A stretch of DNA of 64,000 bases from Gracilariopsis chorda (lineage: Eukaryota; Rhodophyta; Florideophyceae; Gracilariales; Gracilariaceae). Made by a program: the position numbers and the translations under genes. The DNA lies in the NCBI GenBank assembly GCA_003194525.1, contig NBIV01000179.1, forward strand, positions 96,346-160,345, written 5' to 3'. Shown one piece after another: positions 21,364 through 31,282 of this stretch. The notes beneath the pieces are model-generated. The model saw only the letters and a list, made by a program, of their open reading frames with translations, had not been told where the DNA came from and did not search any database. How positions within the stretch are numbered: position 1 is the first letter of the stretch; every line of letters starts with the position of its first letter.

Positions 21364-22893
21364 TTGGCAAGGCAGTACTCAAATTTTACATGGCAAATTC
21401 TACCCCACACTACCAATGAACGCAAAAGTTTTAATGAAGGCATCAAGAAAACCACACGAAAAGCTCTAAACAGTGCAGAGAAACACAATGTGTTTAAGGT
21501 TCTTTGCCATTATGCTAGATACAGACAACCACTCACGCGACAAGATCTCATCGATATGGTTGCAATGCTTGTCCCTCGCATGCCTCCGGACCGTCGTAAA
21601 AATTTAACTTCTCTTGAGGTACAAACAGGACTAGTATTTTGCACGGTATTCAAAACATAGCAAAGTGACGTTATTGCATTCCGAAAAGCTCGGAAAGAAG
21701 ATGCAGAGAGATACCGCGCTACAAACGCGACCGTTCTTTCCAAAAACTTTTCTAGGTTAGGAGCTCTCATCACCGGACACAACATTGATGCGAAGCCAAT
21801 CATTACTGCTGACGAAACCTGAATTTCAGCATGGAGATTTGTTGGGCGAGGAGTGCAAAGAGAGTATACTACCAGATCTCATAAGCCTCTGATATGTGCA
21901 GCTTCGTTTCAAAATGTCAATCGTATAACCATGCTCGTCGCAGTGCATGGAAATGGAGACAATTGTAGACGACTATTTGTGTTTCAGGGCACAATCCCTC
22001 GCAATCGGCGCTATCAGCATCGTTTTGACTTAATTCATCAGTATTTAGAGTCAATTGCGGACAATCGTCTTCGCAGAGCTTTGGTGACGGCAAGGAAAGA
22101 GGTTGTTGCAGTGAATTGGAGCAACCGTCGTTAATTGGGTACTGAATTGATCGATGATACAAAAGATCTACGGGCACATGAACGAATGCTTCTGTTGATC
22201 TACGATCGGTACCGGTCACATCTCTCGGTCTCTGTTCTTGAAGTGTTCCAAGAAGCTGGTATCATCGCTTACGCACTCCCACCTCATACCAGCAGTACGA
22301 CCCAACTGCTTCATGTTTCTGTCTTCTCTCCTTTCAGAAAGTTTGGCATGTTGATAGAATTGTGCACCATGGGACGTATAGCACATGATCTTTACGATGC
22401 ATTCGACGATTGTCGCGTTCTCACACGTTCATATGAAGAACCGTTCACAGATTTGAATATTAAAGCGGGGTCTCGGAAAACACGAGTCATTTTGCTGGAA
22501 GCATATTCGCTGCTCGCCCAAGCAAGACCATACAGTCATAGAGAGCCGTCAGAACTGGCATCGGTAGATGAAATGATTAAAATGTTAGACACTGAACGAA
22601 AACACAACGCGGAAGACATTTTGGGAGACGTTATGATTCACTTGCAAGGATTTCTGGATACAAGATATGGTGCGAATGTCACAAGTGACGCCGCAATGGG
22701 TTTGCTGCGGCTGCAGCATGCAGCAAAGCAGCGCACAAAAGAACAGCAGGAAAAGAAAGACGCGGAGGCAGGTGCAAAGTTGGAAGCGGAGAGACAGGAA
22801 AAGTGTGTTGATCGTCAGGCCTTTCAAATACACCGGGGTCGTGTTCGATCGAAAAGGTATTATGAACCAGTAGTTGCTATAGGGTCACTTTGA
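21364..22893 (+). pseudogene. pogo/Tigger-type (DDE_1) transposase pseudogene
   Basis: One frame runs 21364-22893 with three in-frame stops: TAG at 21658, TGA at 21820 and TAA at 22132. The N-terminal part has a helix-turn-helix-like region (RQPLTRQDLIDMVAMLV). The catalytic core keeps ITADET for the first acid, then IYDRYRSHLS and GIIAYALPPHTSSTTQLL, the D-x-x-x-x-H and L-P-P-H-T-S hallmarks of pogo/Tigger transposases. It ends with a Lys/Glu-rich coiled tail. Typical pogo proteins have PLD after the TSxxxQ motif; here it reads LLHV. No ATG supports the head of the frame (TGGCAA at 21364). Terminal inverted repeats were not found by eye. Confidence 0.78.
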
Positions 22894-23570
22894 GAACGCA
22901 CAGTGCGAGCGAAGCGCCACTTCGAAGGTGAGCATTTATCCCGCGCGGTGCGGTTGAACCTGATTCATGATGGAAATGTCTGATGGGGCTGCATGGAAGG
23001 ACTGGGGATGTTGATGTGCTACAGTGCGCATTTAAGACTGATTTTTATTGGTTGACGCCTTACATACGTAATGACTTGCCAAAAAGTGTCCAGCTTTTGA
23101 CAACCAGTTTTCCCAAATTGGTTTTGTGTGTTTGTGTGTTTGAAGTTAGTAAATGAACGCCCTGCTTCTATAATACTAAGTCATTATTTATAGCGCTTCG
23201 TGAAGTTCTAGAGGTAGTGAAGCAGATTTCAGCGAGGTTCTGACCGCTCGAAACGGCCTACAACCACCCCATCGCCTTCGGCAGGAAACCCAAACTATCC
23301 AAGTTTGAGGATACGACGCTGTACAGGTGTCGCATACGCTTCTTTCAAGTGAGAGAAGTTCATAGTGGCGCATTGTAGGGGGAACTCTGTCACAAGCAAA
23401 TATAATCGGCACAGAAATCTGTCGGGAGTGCATCTATGTTGGCACTACGTCCAATAGGTTCTATCCTATTGGCCAATTAGGAGATTCACGCCACTCGCTA
23501 CTGCGTGAGATTTGCTGCGCAGTCCGCTAGATGGTCTTAGTTTACTACTAAGTACTAGCTTTAGTGTTCT
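22894..23570. other. Unassigned sequence, right part hairpin-LTR-like
   Basis: No gene. At 23438-23450 GTTGGCACTACGT resembles the GTTTGCACTACA terminus of the hairpin-rich LTR family. It is followed by an 8-bp-stem inverted repeat (23451-23472, CCAATAGG/CCTATTGG) and by CTAAGTACTAG (about 23547-23562), the reverse of the CTAGTACTTAG found in that family's LTRs. It is probably a piece of such an LTR. Confidence 0.45.
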
Positions 23571-23746
23571 TACTCTACATCTTCGGGGGAACGAGAATAT
23601 AAACAAGAGGAACAGCAATAAAGTCTACAAAATTGCTTGTGTGCTATTGGGAGTTGGGGATTGCTCCCTGAAGACCTCACAGCTTATTCTCTAACCTACA
23701 CCAGCTGGTTTTCCCCTGCTTTGGGCTGACAGAAAACACGATAATC
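23571..23746 (+). repeat. Left terminal direct repeat (LTR part)
   Basis: Begins TACTCTACATCTTCGGG and ends in ATAATC; partner at 28828-29004. By eye there are on the order of 20 differences over about 176 bp, so it is old. Confidence 0.7.
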
Positions 23747-24024
23747 CGCATTCGGTTTCGACCATAGCGGGTAGTTCAAATGAAGCGCGCCAACAGACGC
23801 ACAGCTGACTTCCCAAACGAGTTGAACGCTTTCGTCCGCTTGAAGACACTCCGAACGTTTTCCAGGATATCGCTACATATTTGTTAGAAACGAATGCCAA
23901 AGATGGATCCCAAAGTCAGCAATCGGTTTAAATAGATGTAAGAGCTCTCCTACCAGCTGATGAAACTGTCTTCACTCGCAGTAATTTCCATAATGGTGGA
24001 TATGCCGCAATTCTTCTGCACCAA

Positions 24025-24984
24025 GTGGCAGAGTTCTATGACGCCTATCCGCCCCTCTTTGAGGTGATAAGCCGTTTATCATATGCCGATAGGTCAAACC
24101 CATGTATTGCTGCTTACGCATGGCTCTCCTCTGTGTATGGTCACTTCCAAAATGTGCCACATTGGCCTAATGCTTTCCGTGAATCTCGTAGTGTTCAGCT
24201 GTACTACCTTGGACCATCTGCTAGTAATCAATCCAGTTTAGTACCACCGCTATCCTTTGCTGGCACTCCATCCGCCGCCCCGAATCAGGCATGGTCACAG
24301 CCAAACAATAGTCCTTTGTCTCAGCCACACACACCGGTAATTGCAACAATTACCAACCAAGTTGTAAACGGAACTCCTTCGTCGAATGTTCCCATTACTG
24401 GAACCACAAGCTACCCAACTTTGGACACATCGAAGAAGGCCGCATCGGTGAAAATTTACTTCACAGACTCTAAGTTTACTGGGGATAAGAACCAATCAGT
24501 TTTTCATACCTTCAGGTATTACGAAGTTTGTGTTACGCAGTACGAACTTTCGTCGGAACAGAAGAAGAACTTCTTAGTTTCGCTCTCCGTGGGACTTGCC
24601 AGGGACTACTACTTTGAGAACACCCATAATGGTATGAACTCCGAAGACCAAAACAAGGTTATGCTTCTGGCGTATGACAATGATGCTAGGCAGCTTCCCA
24701 CACAGGCACAGTTAGAACGCATCACCATGGAAAAGTTCATGAACGACGAAGACATTGCATCTACCGACATTGTACTTACCAAGTTGGTTGATAAGATCAA
24801 CGTCCTTACCCCACAGGCTCCTCCCAAATTTCGTTCTAACGAGCATAAGAAGATATTTCTTCGCAAGGCAGTTCTGACCAAGGCCCGGGCTTCTACACCT
24901 ATTAGTCAAATGACAACCACTAGGTTTATCTTCAATCGATTTGTTACGGCACTCCGAGAACAGATCCAATTATCGAAGAGCTAA
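24025..24984 (+). pseudogene. Gag-like frame of the interrupted LTR element
   Basis: About 319 codons with no ATG at the head (GTG at 24025); the frame continues upstream past 23960. The first half is Ser/Pro/Asn-rich. The second half has a helical Gag-like section (VSLSVGLARDYYFEN, LERITMEKFMNDEDIASTDI) with KIYFTDSKFTGDKNQSVFHTF at its start, the usual position of the capsid domain. No zinc knuckle is seen. The assignment rests on position between LTR repeats and this general pattern. A further short open stretch (25104-25508) continues towards the insertion point. Confidence 0.5.
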
Positions 24985-25513
24985 AGGAAACCTCAGAGTC
25001 TAAGACATAATACCAGCAGTATGGAGTACCGCCCTGTAACCACAAAGGTCGTTTCCTACCGAGGAACAGAAGGAATAACCCAATTGGTAAAGATGGTCGA
25101 TGCATGCTTTGTACGATTTTTGGGACAGATGATCATTTCTTTCGATTACATTCAGATTCTAATCACAGATTCAGATATGCCAGAAATGGTGTGATGACTT
25201 CTCTCCAGAAAGGTGAATCCTCTGTAAATGTACTATCGGAAGTTGTCAACTCGCTCCAGGATCATGATTGTGAGGTCGAACCCATACAGGAAGACCAAGT
25301 GGTGAACACAAACTACGAAGAGCTCGAAGCGTTCCAAACGCTAACAGCAACATCGGGCTCAGATATGGATAAGGACACAGCTCAAGATGAAGCCACTACT
25401 ACCCATTTCGTCGATGAAGCACAAGCTCGCAAATCCCAACCAGATTCACATCACCGCCTCGAATTAAAAACTTCTGCTTCAAGGATGGGCAGGATTTTCC
25501 ACTGGGTGCTTAA

Positions 25514-26517
25514 TGTAGTGCAAACCTCGTGGGTGGAGAGACACTCAAGGTGTTCGAAGCCTTGTTCCCCGGGTGGGTAGCTTGGCTCGCAGAACCCTCC
25601 ATATTGTGGTGCAATCCCGGTGTGGGAAAGGCACCCAAGGCAGCTCGAAGCCTTGCTCTCTTGGAGAGGTAGGCCCAGCTGGGTAGAGCCCTCCGTGTCC
25701 CGTATGACGGGTGTAACTCCGTCGGGAGCCTGGATGTACCTCGGAGGTTTAGGGGTTAGAACGGGTCGGAACCACGGCTGGTACGGAAGTAGCCTGCGAG
25801 CAGGGGAACAAAAGAGGGAAAGGGACCACCCGACGGGGGCGTGCGGAAAGCGGGAACAGACCCCGGAGGAGGGTGCCGATACACACGCACGAACACGCAC
25901 CGCGCGGCGGTTAGTAGATATGAGGGGAAGAGATGGTCTCACGGTCTCACGACACACGTCGGTAATATCAATACCCAAAACTGGGGCGGATATAGGGCCT
26001 GTACTGGCGGTCACACGACAACAATGAATACCACGAGTGGTCACAACCCACTGGGTACGACGAGCACGGTCTCCTCGGTGGTGCGAGTCGGGTGAAACTA
26101 CCGGGCAAGCGGTGTACCTCCGCGAGGAGTTAGACACTTCGCATGGCGAATAGAGTCAGAGCCGAACCCGTTCTTCTCTTCTTAGTGAGCTCGCCGTCGT
26201 GCGGCCGACGCTCAAGTACTAGGTCAGTGCAGTACAGTAGGTAGTGCACTAGCCTAAGTAAAATTAACCCCTAAACTACACTAAAATAAGTAGCCATTTT
26301 GGGCCCCCTGGCCGGGGCTGTAGCCACGTGTCCACCACCCTTGCCAGGCAAGTACCACAAAATATGAATGTTCCCATAACCACCCTGGGTAACCCGATCG
26401 CTAATTAGCCCGGTAAACGGGGGCTAAAATTCATGCATCCCGCTTCATCGCTCGCACCGAGTACACCTCAGATATGAGTTTCACCATCGCCCGTACGCGG
26501 GAATGTATTGCACTACA
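25514..26517 (-). repeat. Hairpin-rich LTR unit a (1004 bp)
   Basis: Bounded by TGTAGTGCAA and TTGCACTACA. On the minus strand it holds CTAGTACTTGAGCG followed by a CGTCGGCC...CGACGG hairpin, matching in layout the CTAGTACTTAGTGCG hairpin of the 59.5-kb element. GAGGGCTCTACCCAGCTGGG near its far end also has a near match in the 59.5-kb LTR (GGGCTCTACCCAACTGGG). Confidence 0.55.
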
Positions 26518-26529
26518 CATATCACACGG

Positions 26530-27363
26530 TGTCGGGTGCAAAACAGACTGTGACTTCGGACACACCATGGATGTGGGGGGTCGTGTTCAATATCCAGGTA
26601 CGTAAAGGGTTGGCGCGTTCCGCGTAGGAGCTGTAGCAACGGTATTACAAGGAGGAAAAAGGGAAAACAAGAGAGAAAGGAATCCGTAAGCACGGTGCTC
26701 TACAGATCCCAGAAGAGGGGTTCTCGTAGCCACGAGAGAGACGAAATAACGAAAAAATAACCCTATACAGGGGCGAAAGAATGTCCTAGATTCGCAGAAA
26801 AAACAACAGGAAAAACACAAGTAAATAAAGCGGGTCACTTCGGGCCAGACTGCCTGGATGACCCTGAAGGGTTGGTACTACCCTACCCAGTCGTGGTTCC
26901 TCCCGAATAGGATACGTAAGCTCACGTAGGCGGCAGGCACCAGAGCCGACACTCTGCAAAGATTAATCCTCAAGGATGAGCCTCAGTTGCCTTTAATAGG
27001 AGGAGGTGATGGCGAGGAGCCATCACCTAAGTAGGCAAGCCCAATGTGTCTGACACTAGGGTGTGCAGGGCATCACACGTGGCATTTCCCAGATCGGGAG
27101 ATGCGCGAGCCTCCTAATGAGGAAAACAAGTACAAAAATTATAAGTAAAAAAGCCTAAAATACTGAGAAAGTTCTATGCAACGATCCGTCTATTCCGATA
27201 TCTTCCAGGTTACCATATATTGGTACACGTCAGACCTGTATCCACAGCCGTGGCATCCCAGCAGGGACACTGTATCTCATAGCCAACACTCCCGAATCAC
27301 ACGGGATGCATGTGATATATTATACCCATCTTCGCTAAGTCGCATGAAGTGCATTGCACTACA
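26530..27363 (-). repeat. Hairpin-rich LTR unit b
   Basis: Minus-strand start TGTAGTGCAATGC at 27363. It has the same layout as unit a but a largely different sequence, with a GGTGATGG/CCATCACC hairpin (about 27006-27028) at the place of the long LTR hairpin. Its left limit is taken at the TTTTGCACCCGACA-like end near 26530 and is uncertain. Confidence 0.4.
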
Positions 27364-27368
27364 CTTAA

Positions 27369-27970
27369 TGTAGTGCAAACCCTGAAAGTTGGATATCACA
27401 TTCAAGGTGACCGGGGCCTTGGTCCCTGTGGAGGCAGATTCAGTAACAGAGCCCTCTGTATTTCTGTAATACGGGCGTAACTCCATAGGTATTTTAGATT
27501 GACCACAGAGGTGGATGAAGAAAGGTAAACCAGAGCCCGAAAGACGGTAAAACCAGATATCGGTGTGCCACGCGATACGGTGGTTTAGAGTATACCCGGT
27601 GAAGGGTGCCTTCCAACGACGGTGAAAAACCACCCGGTGGGTCGTGCGAAAAGCGGAAACAGACCTGACAAAGAGTGCACATGCACGGGATGTAGCGAAA
27701 GAATTACCAAATAAAGGGGCGATAACAGTACCACACGGTAGATAATGTCACACGCCAATTATAACACAGAGTATCTGTAGCTTTACTGAGCGGGTGAGTT
27801 GGGCGAACCGAATGCCGTGACTCCCCGCAAGTAGTAGTACATGGCGCAACGACGTCACAATCCAGAACCGGATACCTCAGGTGGAATTGAACAGTTATGA
27901 ATTACCGAAATCTCGGGTTAGCTTTACTTAGTGCTCTCGACGACGAAGTCGCGCTCACCTAAATAGTTAC
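27369..27970 (-). repeat. Hairpin-rich LTR unit c, partial
   Basis: Starts TGTAGTGCAAACC like unit a, in the same orientation, and continues with related blocks: AGAGCCCTCTGT, ATACGGGCGTAACTCC, and near 27930-27960 a CTTAGTGCTCTCGACGAC hairpin. It lacks the opposite terminus, so it is truncated or older than the CTTAA insertion next to it. Confidence 0.45.
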
Positions 27971-27979
27971 GCAGCAGTA

Positions 27980-28414
27980 ATGGAACGTTCCGTCAATTTC
28001 ACGGCTTTAAAGGAAAGAGTTGCTGAACTACACCCCCTGGTGCAAAGCGCCATCTCAAACAACTGCGCCTCTTCGCGTACCTGGGCTTCAAATTGGCAGC
28101 TTCCTAACTTCTCATGCGGTGATTTTGTTCTTGTTGCACGGGAAGAATTTTACCCGGGTGAAAAGCATCCTTTACGTTGACGGGAGCCAAGAAAAAGCAC
28201 GAATGCTCTCTTTAACTCTGTATTTCAGGTTGAAGACCTCCGAAATGGTTCAATGAATGCAGTTCATGGCTGTCGTTTGCAGTTCTACCACGACCCGTCC
28301 TTCGACAAGGAAGAAATCATGCTACAAGTCATCTTTTCTGAGACTGGGATGCCAGTCTTGCAACGTTTGAAACTTGTTGATACAAAGAAAGAACTACATG
28401 TTCTTGTACGCTGA
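27980..28414 (+). pseudogene. Integrase C-terminal-like remnant
   Basis: The frame reads NFSCGDFVLVAREEFYPG, the G-D-x-V-L strand pattern of integrase C-terminal domains in Ty3 elements, then TGA at 28178 (Trp expected by family pattern). It continues in frame with NALFNSVFQVEDLRNG and MNAVHGCRLQFYHD to TGA at 28412. It is the surviving 3' coding end of the LTR element bounded at 23571 and 29004. Confidence 0.5.
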
Positions 28415-28827
28415 AAACGTTTGGAAAGTAGTGAGGATTCATTAGAACCTTCGGCACAAACTTACTCGGACGTTTCGGAGATGTTGCTTTGGCTGCCCCG
28501 CCGTACGTCCATTTTTTCTTTACTTGGAAAAAGTGCAAAACAGGAACTTTCTCTCTGAAGAAGAGGAGTGTAGTGGGTGGCAAGCATTCTACTAGAAGTA
28601 GCCACGCAATTCAAGGAATGGATGAATTGTTATGAATTCGTTCTATCATCTATCATAGTCCACGCAAGATAACTACCCTCTGCCTAAAAGGTGTTTCCGA
28701 ATAGGGAAAGACCTGAATAGTATATAAGATAGAGATACAACACCACTAAGTAAAGTAGAGGCATCGAACTACGAAGTCTCGACTTCACAACCAACCGCCC
28801 GCGCCTTCCGACCGTAAGAGGGCATAC

Positions 28828-29004
28828 TACTCTACACCTTCGGGAGAACAAGAACATAAACAAGAGGAACAGCAATAAAGTCTACAAAATTGTTTGTGTG
28901 CTATTGCGAGTTGGGGATTGCTCCCTCAAGTCCTCACAGGTTATTCTCCAACCTTCACTAGTTGGTCGTCCACCAGCTTTGGGCTGACAAAAACCACAAT
29001 AATC
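28828..29004 (+). repeat. Right terminal direct repeat (LTR part)
   Basis: Partner of 23571-23746, beginning TACTCTACACCTTCGGG and ending in ATAATC. Confidence 0.7.
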
Positions 29005-29533
29005 TAGTGGGTCTCCTGGGGGATAGGGGCTTTAGTTATATAGGGATACTACGCTACCTTTGGGATACTAAGGTCTGTCAGTGAGGGACGTGGCGCGCAG
29101 ATAATGTACGTTAGTTCTTCTCTGTCAGTGGCGCACTTGTACCTGCGTTCACAACAGTACGTTGACGTAATGTTGCATATACTGCTGCTCTTTCGAGTAA
29201 AGCGCTCAATACAAGTATCGCTGCACAAGCTCGCATCAGTATGTGGCCGCAAACTTTTGTAGCGCAGTCGTTTCACAGTAACACCAGTCGCACTCCTTCT
29301 CAATAGACGAATGATATATATATATCATTAACTTGAAGTCCTACTGCGCCACTGACTCCATACGGTATCCCTCACCCCGCTCGTCTACACTACTACAGTG
29401 CTACGCGCTCGTCCTGCACCAATACCACACACGTACACTAAGCACAGCGCCGCCGCAAAGCCGCAACAAGCGCCGCAACAAACAACAAAACACAACGCCA
29501 GCCGCCCCCCCGACAAAGAAGGGGCGCGCGCGC
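29005..29533. other. Intergenic sequence downstream of the Hsp40 gene
   Basis: No gene seen. A short (AT)n (about 29313-29327) and a GC-rich segment next to the Hsp40 stop are the only features. Confidence 0.45.
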
Positions 29534-30877
29534 CTAACGAAAAACGGACGCCAGTTTGCACGAGCTCTTGGCGAACATGGAGCGCAGCCGCGTGGCCTGT
29601 GCCGCGCGCGTCTTGGCGCCGCCGTGCGCGCCGTGCTCGCGCTCCGCTCGTTCCGCCGCGCCCTCGGCGCTTGCCGCCTCACTGTGCGCGTCGTCGCCGC
29701 CTGGCGCGCCGTCAGCAGCGGTTGGCGCGCCCTCCGCGCGCGCGTCCCCGTCCGCGTCCGCGCGTCCGCAGCGACTGCAGCCGTCGCGAAACGCGTCCTG
29801 CTTTCGCAGCGAGCGCGCGCTGAACACGCTGGACGTGCGCCGCATGGCCGCGCCGCGCTCCAGCTTGGCGAACACGTCGCGCAGCCGCAGCCGCGCCGCG
29901 TCGTCCACGCGCCGCGGGAACACCACCTCGAAGCGCACCACCACGTCGCCAAAGCCGCTGCCGTCCCTGCACGGCAGTCCGCAGTTGGGCACGAGCCGTT
30001 TCATGCCCGGCGTCACCACCGCCGACACCTTGAGGCTCTTCACGCCGCGCGCCGTCTGCAGCGACAGCTTGCACCCCGTCAACGCGTCCACCAGCGCGAT
30101 GCGTACAACCACTAGCACGTCGTCGCCGCGCACTAGCGGCGCGCCCGCGAACGAACTGTGCGCGCTTAGGCTTAGCTTGAACACCACGTCGCCGTCGTTG
30201 GCGAGCACGTTGCGAAAGCGGATGCGGTCGCCGGGGCGGTACCACGGCTTGATCACGATTCTTAACAGCTTGCAGTTGGTGGTGGTGGTGGTGGTGCTGT
30301 CGTTTGCGCTGCTGCCGCTTTCCAACCGGTGCTGCTTCACGCAGCCGTTGGCGTACTCGCACAGCGTCAGCGGCAGTTCGTACACCACGTCGGCGCGCGA
30401 GGACGGCGCGCAGGGGCTGCTGTCGGGAGCGGCGTCATCACACTGATCGTCGTTATCGTACAAGTCGGGCGTGTCGGTGGGGTTAAAGTACTCGTCGTCG
30501 GCGCCGTCAAAGACGTCGTCAAAGTAGAAGGCGGAGTCATCCGTTCTGAAAGAGGGCGAGAAGAAAAAGTGCTGCGTTTTGTTGGCGCCGCTGTGGGCGG
30601 TGGTGGAGCTGCGCGTGTTGTAGCTGGTGCTGTTGGTGGAGTACGACTTGACGAAGCGCGACGAGCGCGGCTGCTTGTCGCAGATGGCGGCGTACGCAAC
30701 GGAGATGTTCTTGAAGTTGGTTTCGGCGCTCTGGCGCGACTGCCCGGGCGGGTGCTTGTCGGGATGCCACTTGAGGCACAGCGCCTTGTACACGCGGCGA
30801 ATGTGGTCGGGCGTGGCTGACGATGGCACGCCTAGAACCTGGTAAGGGTCGCGTGCGCCATCGGTGGGGCCGCACAT
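29534..30877 (-). CDS. Type II Hsp40 (DnaJ/Sis1-like) co-chaperone
   Basis: 447 residues from the ATG at 30875-30877 (MCGPTDGARDPYQVLGV). Residues about 9-75 form a J domain with the HPD motif (KWHPDKHPPG, near residue 38) that stimulates Hsp70 ATPase. A Ser/Thr/Asp-rich linker replaces the Gly/Phe region. Residues about 165-350 match the DnaJ C-terminal substrate-binding beta domains (YELPLTLCEYANGC, KPWYRPGDRIRFRNVLANDGDV, LTGCKLSLQTARGVKSLKV). There is no CxxCxGxG zinc region, hence class II (DnaJB/Sis1). The last roughly 90 residues are a charged Ala/Glu/Arg-rich tail absent from typical members. The frame stays open upstream, but the only ATG in a good position is this one. It is divergent from chlorophyll synthase with a 405-bp shared upstream region. 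Confidence 0.87.
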   Translation of the reverse strand: MCGPTDGARDPYQVLGVPSSATPDHIRRVYKALCLKWHPDKHPPGQSRQSAETNFKNISVAYAAICDKQPRSSRFVKSYSTNSTSYNTRSSTTAHSGANKTQHFFFSPSFRTDDSAFYFDDVFDGADDEYFNPTDTPDLYDNDDQCDDAAPDSSPCAPSSRADVVYELPLTLCEYANGCVKQHRLESGSSANDSTTTTTTNCKLLRIVIKPWYRPGDRIRFRNVLANDGDVVFKLSLSAHSSFAGAPLVRGDDVLVVVRIALVDALTGCKLSLQTARGVKSLKVSAVVTPGMKRLVPNCGLPCRDGSGFGDVVVRFEVVFPRRVDDAARLRLRDVFAKLERGAAMRRTSSVFSARSLRKQDAFRDGCSRCGRADADGDARAEGAPTAADGAPGGDDAHSEAASAEGAAERAEREHGAHGGAKTRAAQATRLRSMFAKSSCKLASVFR

Positions 30878-31060
30878 ACGAGCTGAGAGTGGGCGGGTGG
30901 GGAGGGAAGGAGGAGTTGTAGCTTTGGTGGGGATGGGGTTTGGGAATGAGTAGGTTGGTAGGGTTGTACCCACTGTTGTTGTTGGCTGGTTGATTTGTGG
31001 GCAAGGGTGGGGGGGTGTGCAGCGCGAACAGACGACAGTGTCTCTCTCTCTCTTGCACGA

Positions 31061-31068
31061 TTTTTATG
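31061..31068 (-). promoter_or_regulatory. TATA-like box of the Hsp40 gene
   Basis: Minus-strand CATAAAAA about 185 bp upstream of the ATG at 30877, next to a (TC)n tract. It matches the box form of the bZIP and secreted-peptide genes. Confidence 0.45.
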
Positions 31069-31282
31069 TGGCGCCGGAGGCGATGGTGGCGTGCACACAC
31101 GCAGCCGTTTTCGTTTTTGATTTTATGGCAGTAGCCAACGGCACGTGCGCCTTGCAGTGTAATCAGCGTGTGGCTGCCAGCACGCGTGTGCACACCCGTT
31201 GAGATCTCCCTACAGTACTCACACTCACCGTCTCCCCCGTCCTCCCTCTTCCTTCCCACCCGCCTCCCCTTCGCTCGCCGCC

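Larger units (their letters stand above)
25514..27363 (-). mobile_element. Hairpin-rich LTR-type insertion with 10-bp terminal inverted repeats and CTTAA duplication
   Basis: The block begins TGTAGTGCAA (25514-25523), ends TTGCACTACA (27354-27363), and is flanked on both sides by CTTAA (25509-25513, 27364-27368), a 5-bp target duplication. A second TTGCACTACA lies at 26508-26517, splitting the block into two LTR-like units. Read on the minus strand, both share the layout of the LTR at 59488: an AT-rich TTTTAG tract, then a CTTAG-type motif with a long hairpin, then a pyrimidine-rich stretch. No coding capacity is seen. It is probably a rearranged pair or nest of LTRs. Short inverted repeats are dense throughout, for example CCCGTATGACGGG. 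Confidence 0.6.
23571..29004 (+). mobile_element. Old LTR retrotransposon remnant interrupted by hairpin-rich LTR sequences
   Basis: Two direct repeats of about 176 bp (23571-23746 and 28828-29004) share most bases, including AACAAGAGGAACAGCAATAA and GGGATTGCTCCCT, and bracket a Gag-like frame (about 24025-24984) and an integrase C-terminal-like remnant (27980-28414). The protease, RT and most of the integrase are gone; in their place sit hairpin-rich LTR-type sequences (25514-27970). The repeats look like R-U5 portions of LTRs, since the sequences upstream of each differ. The superfamily is uncertain; the integrase tail suggests Ty3-like. Confidence 0.6.

Noticed and set aside
29556-30446. 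Long plus-strand frame opposite the Hsp40 gene
   Set aside because: Ser/Arg/Ala shadow of a GC-rich coding strand; no motif, while the minus strand has a J domain with HPD.
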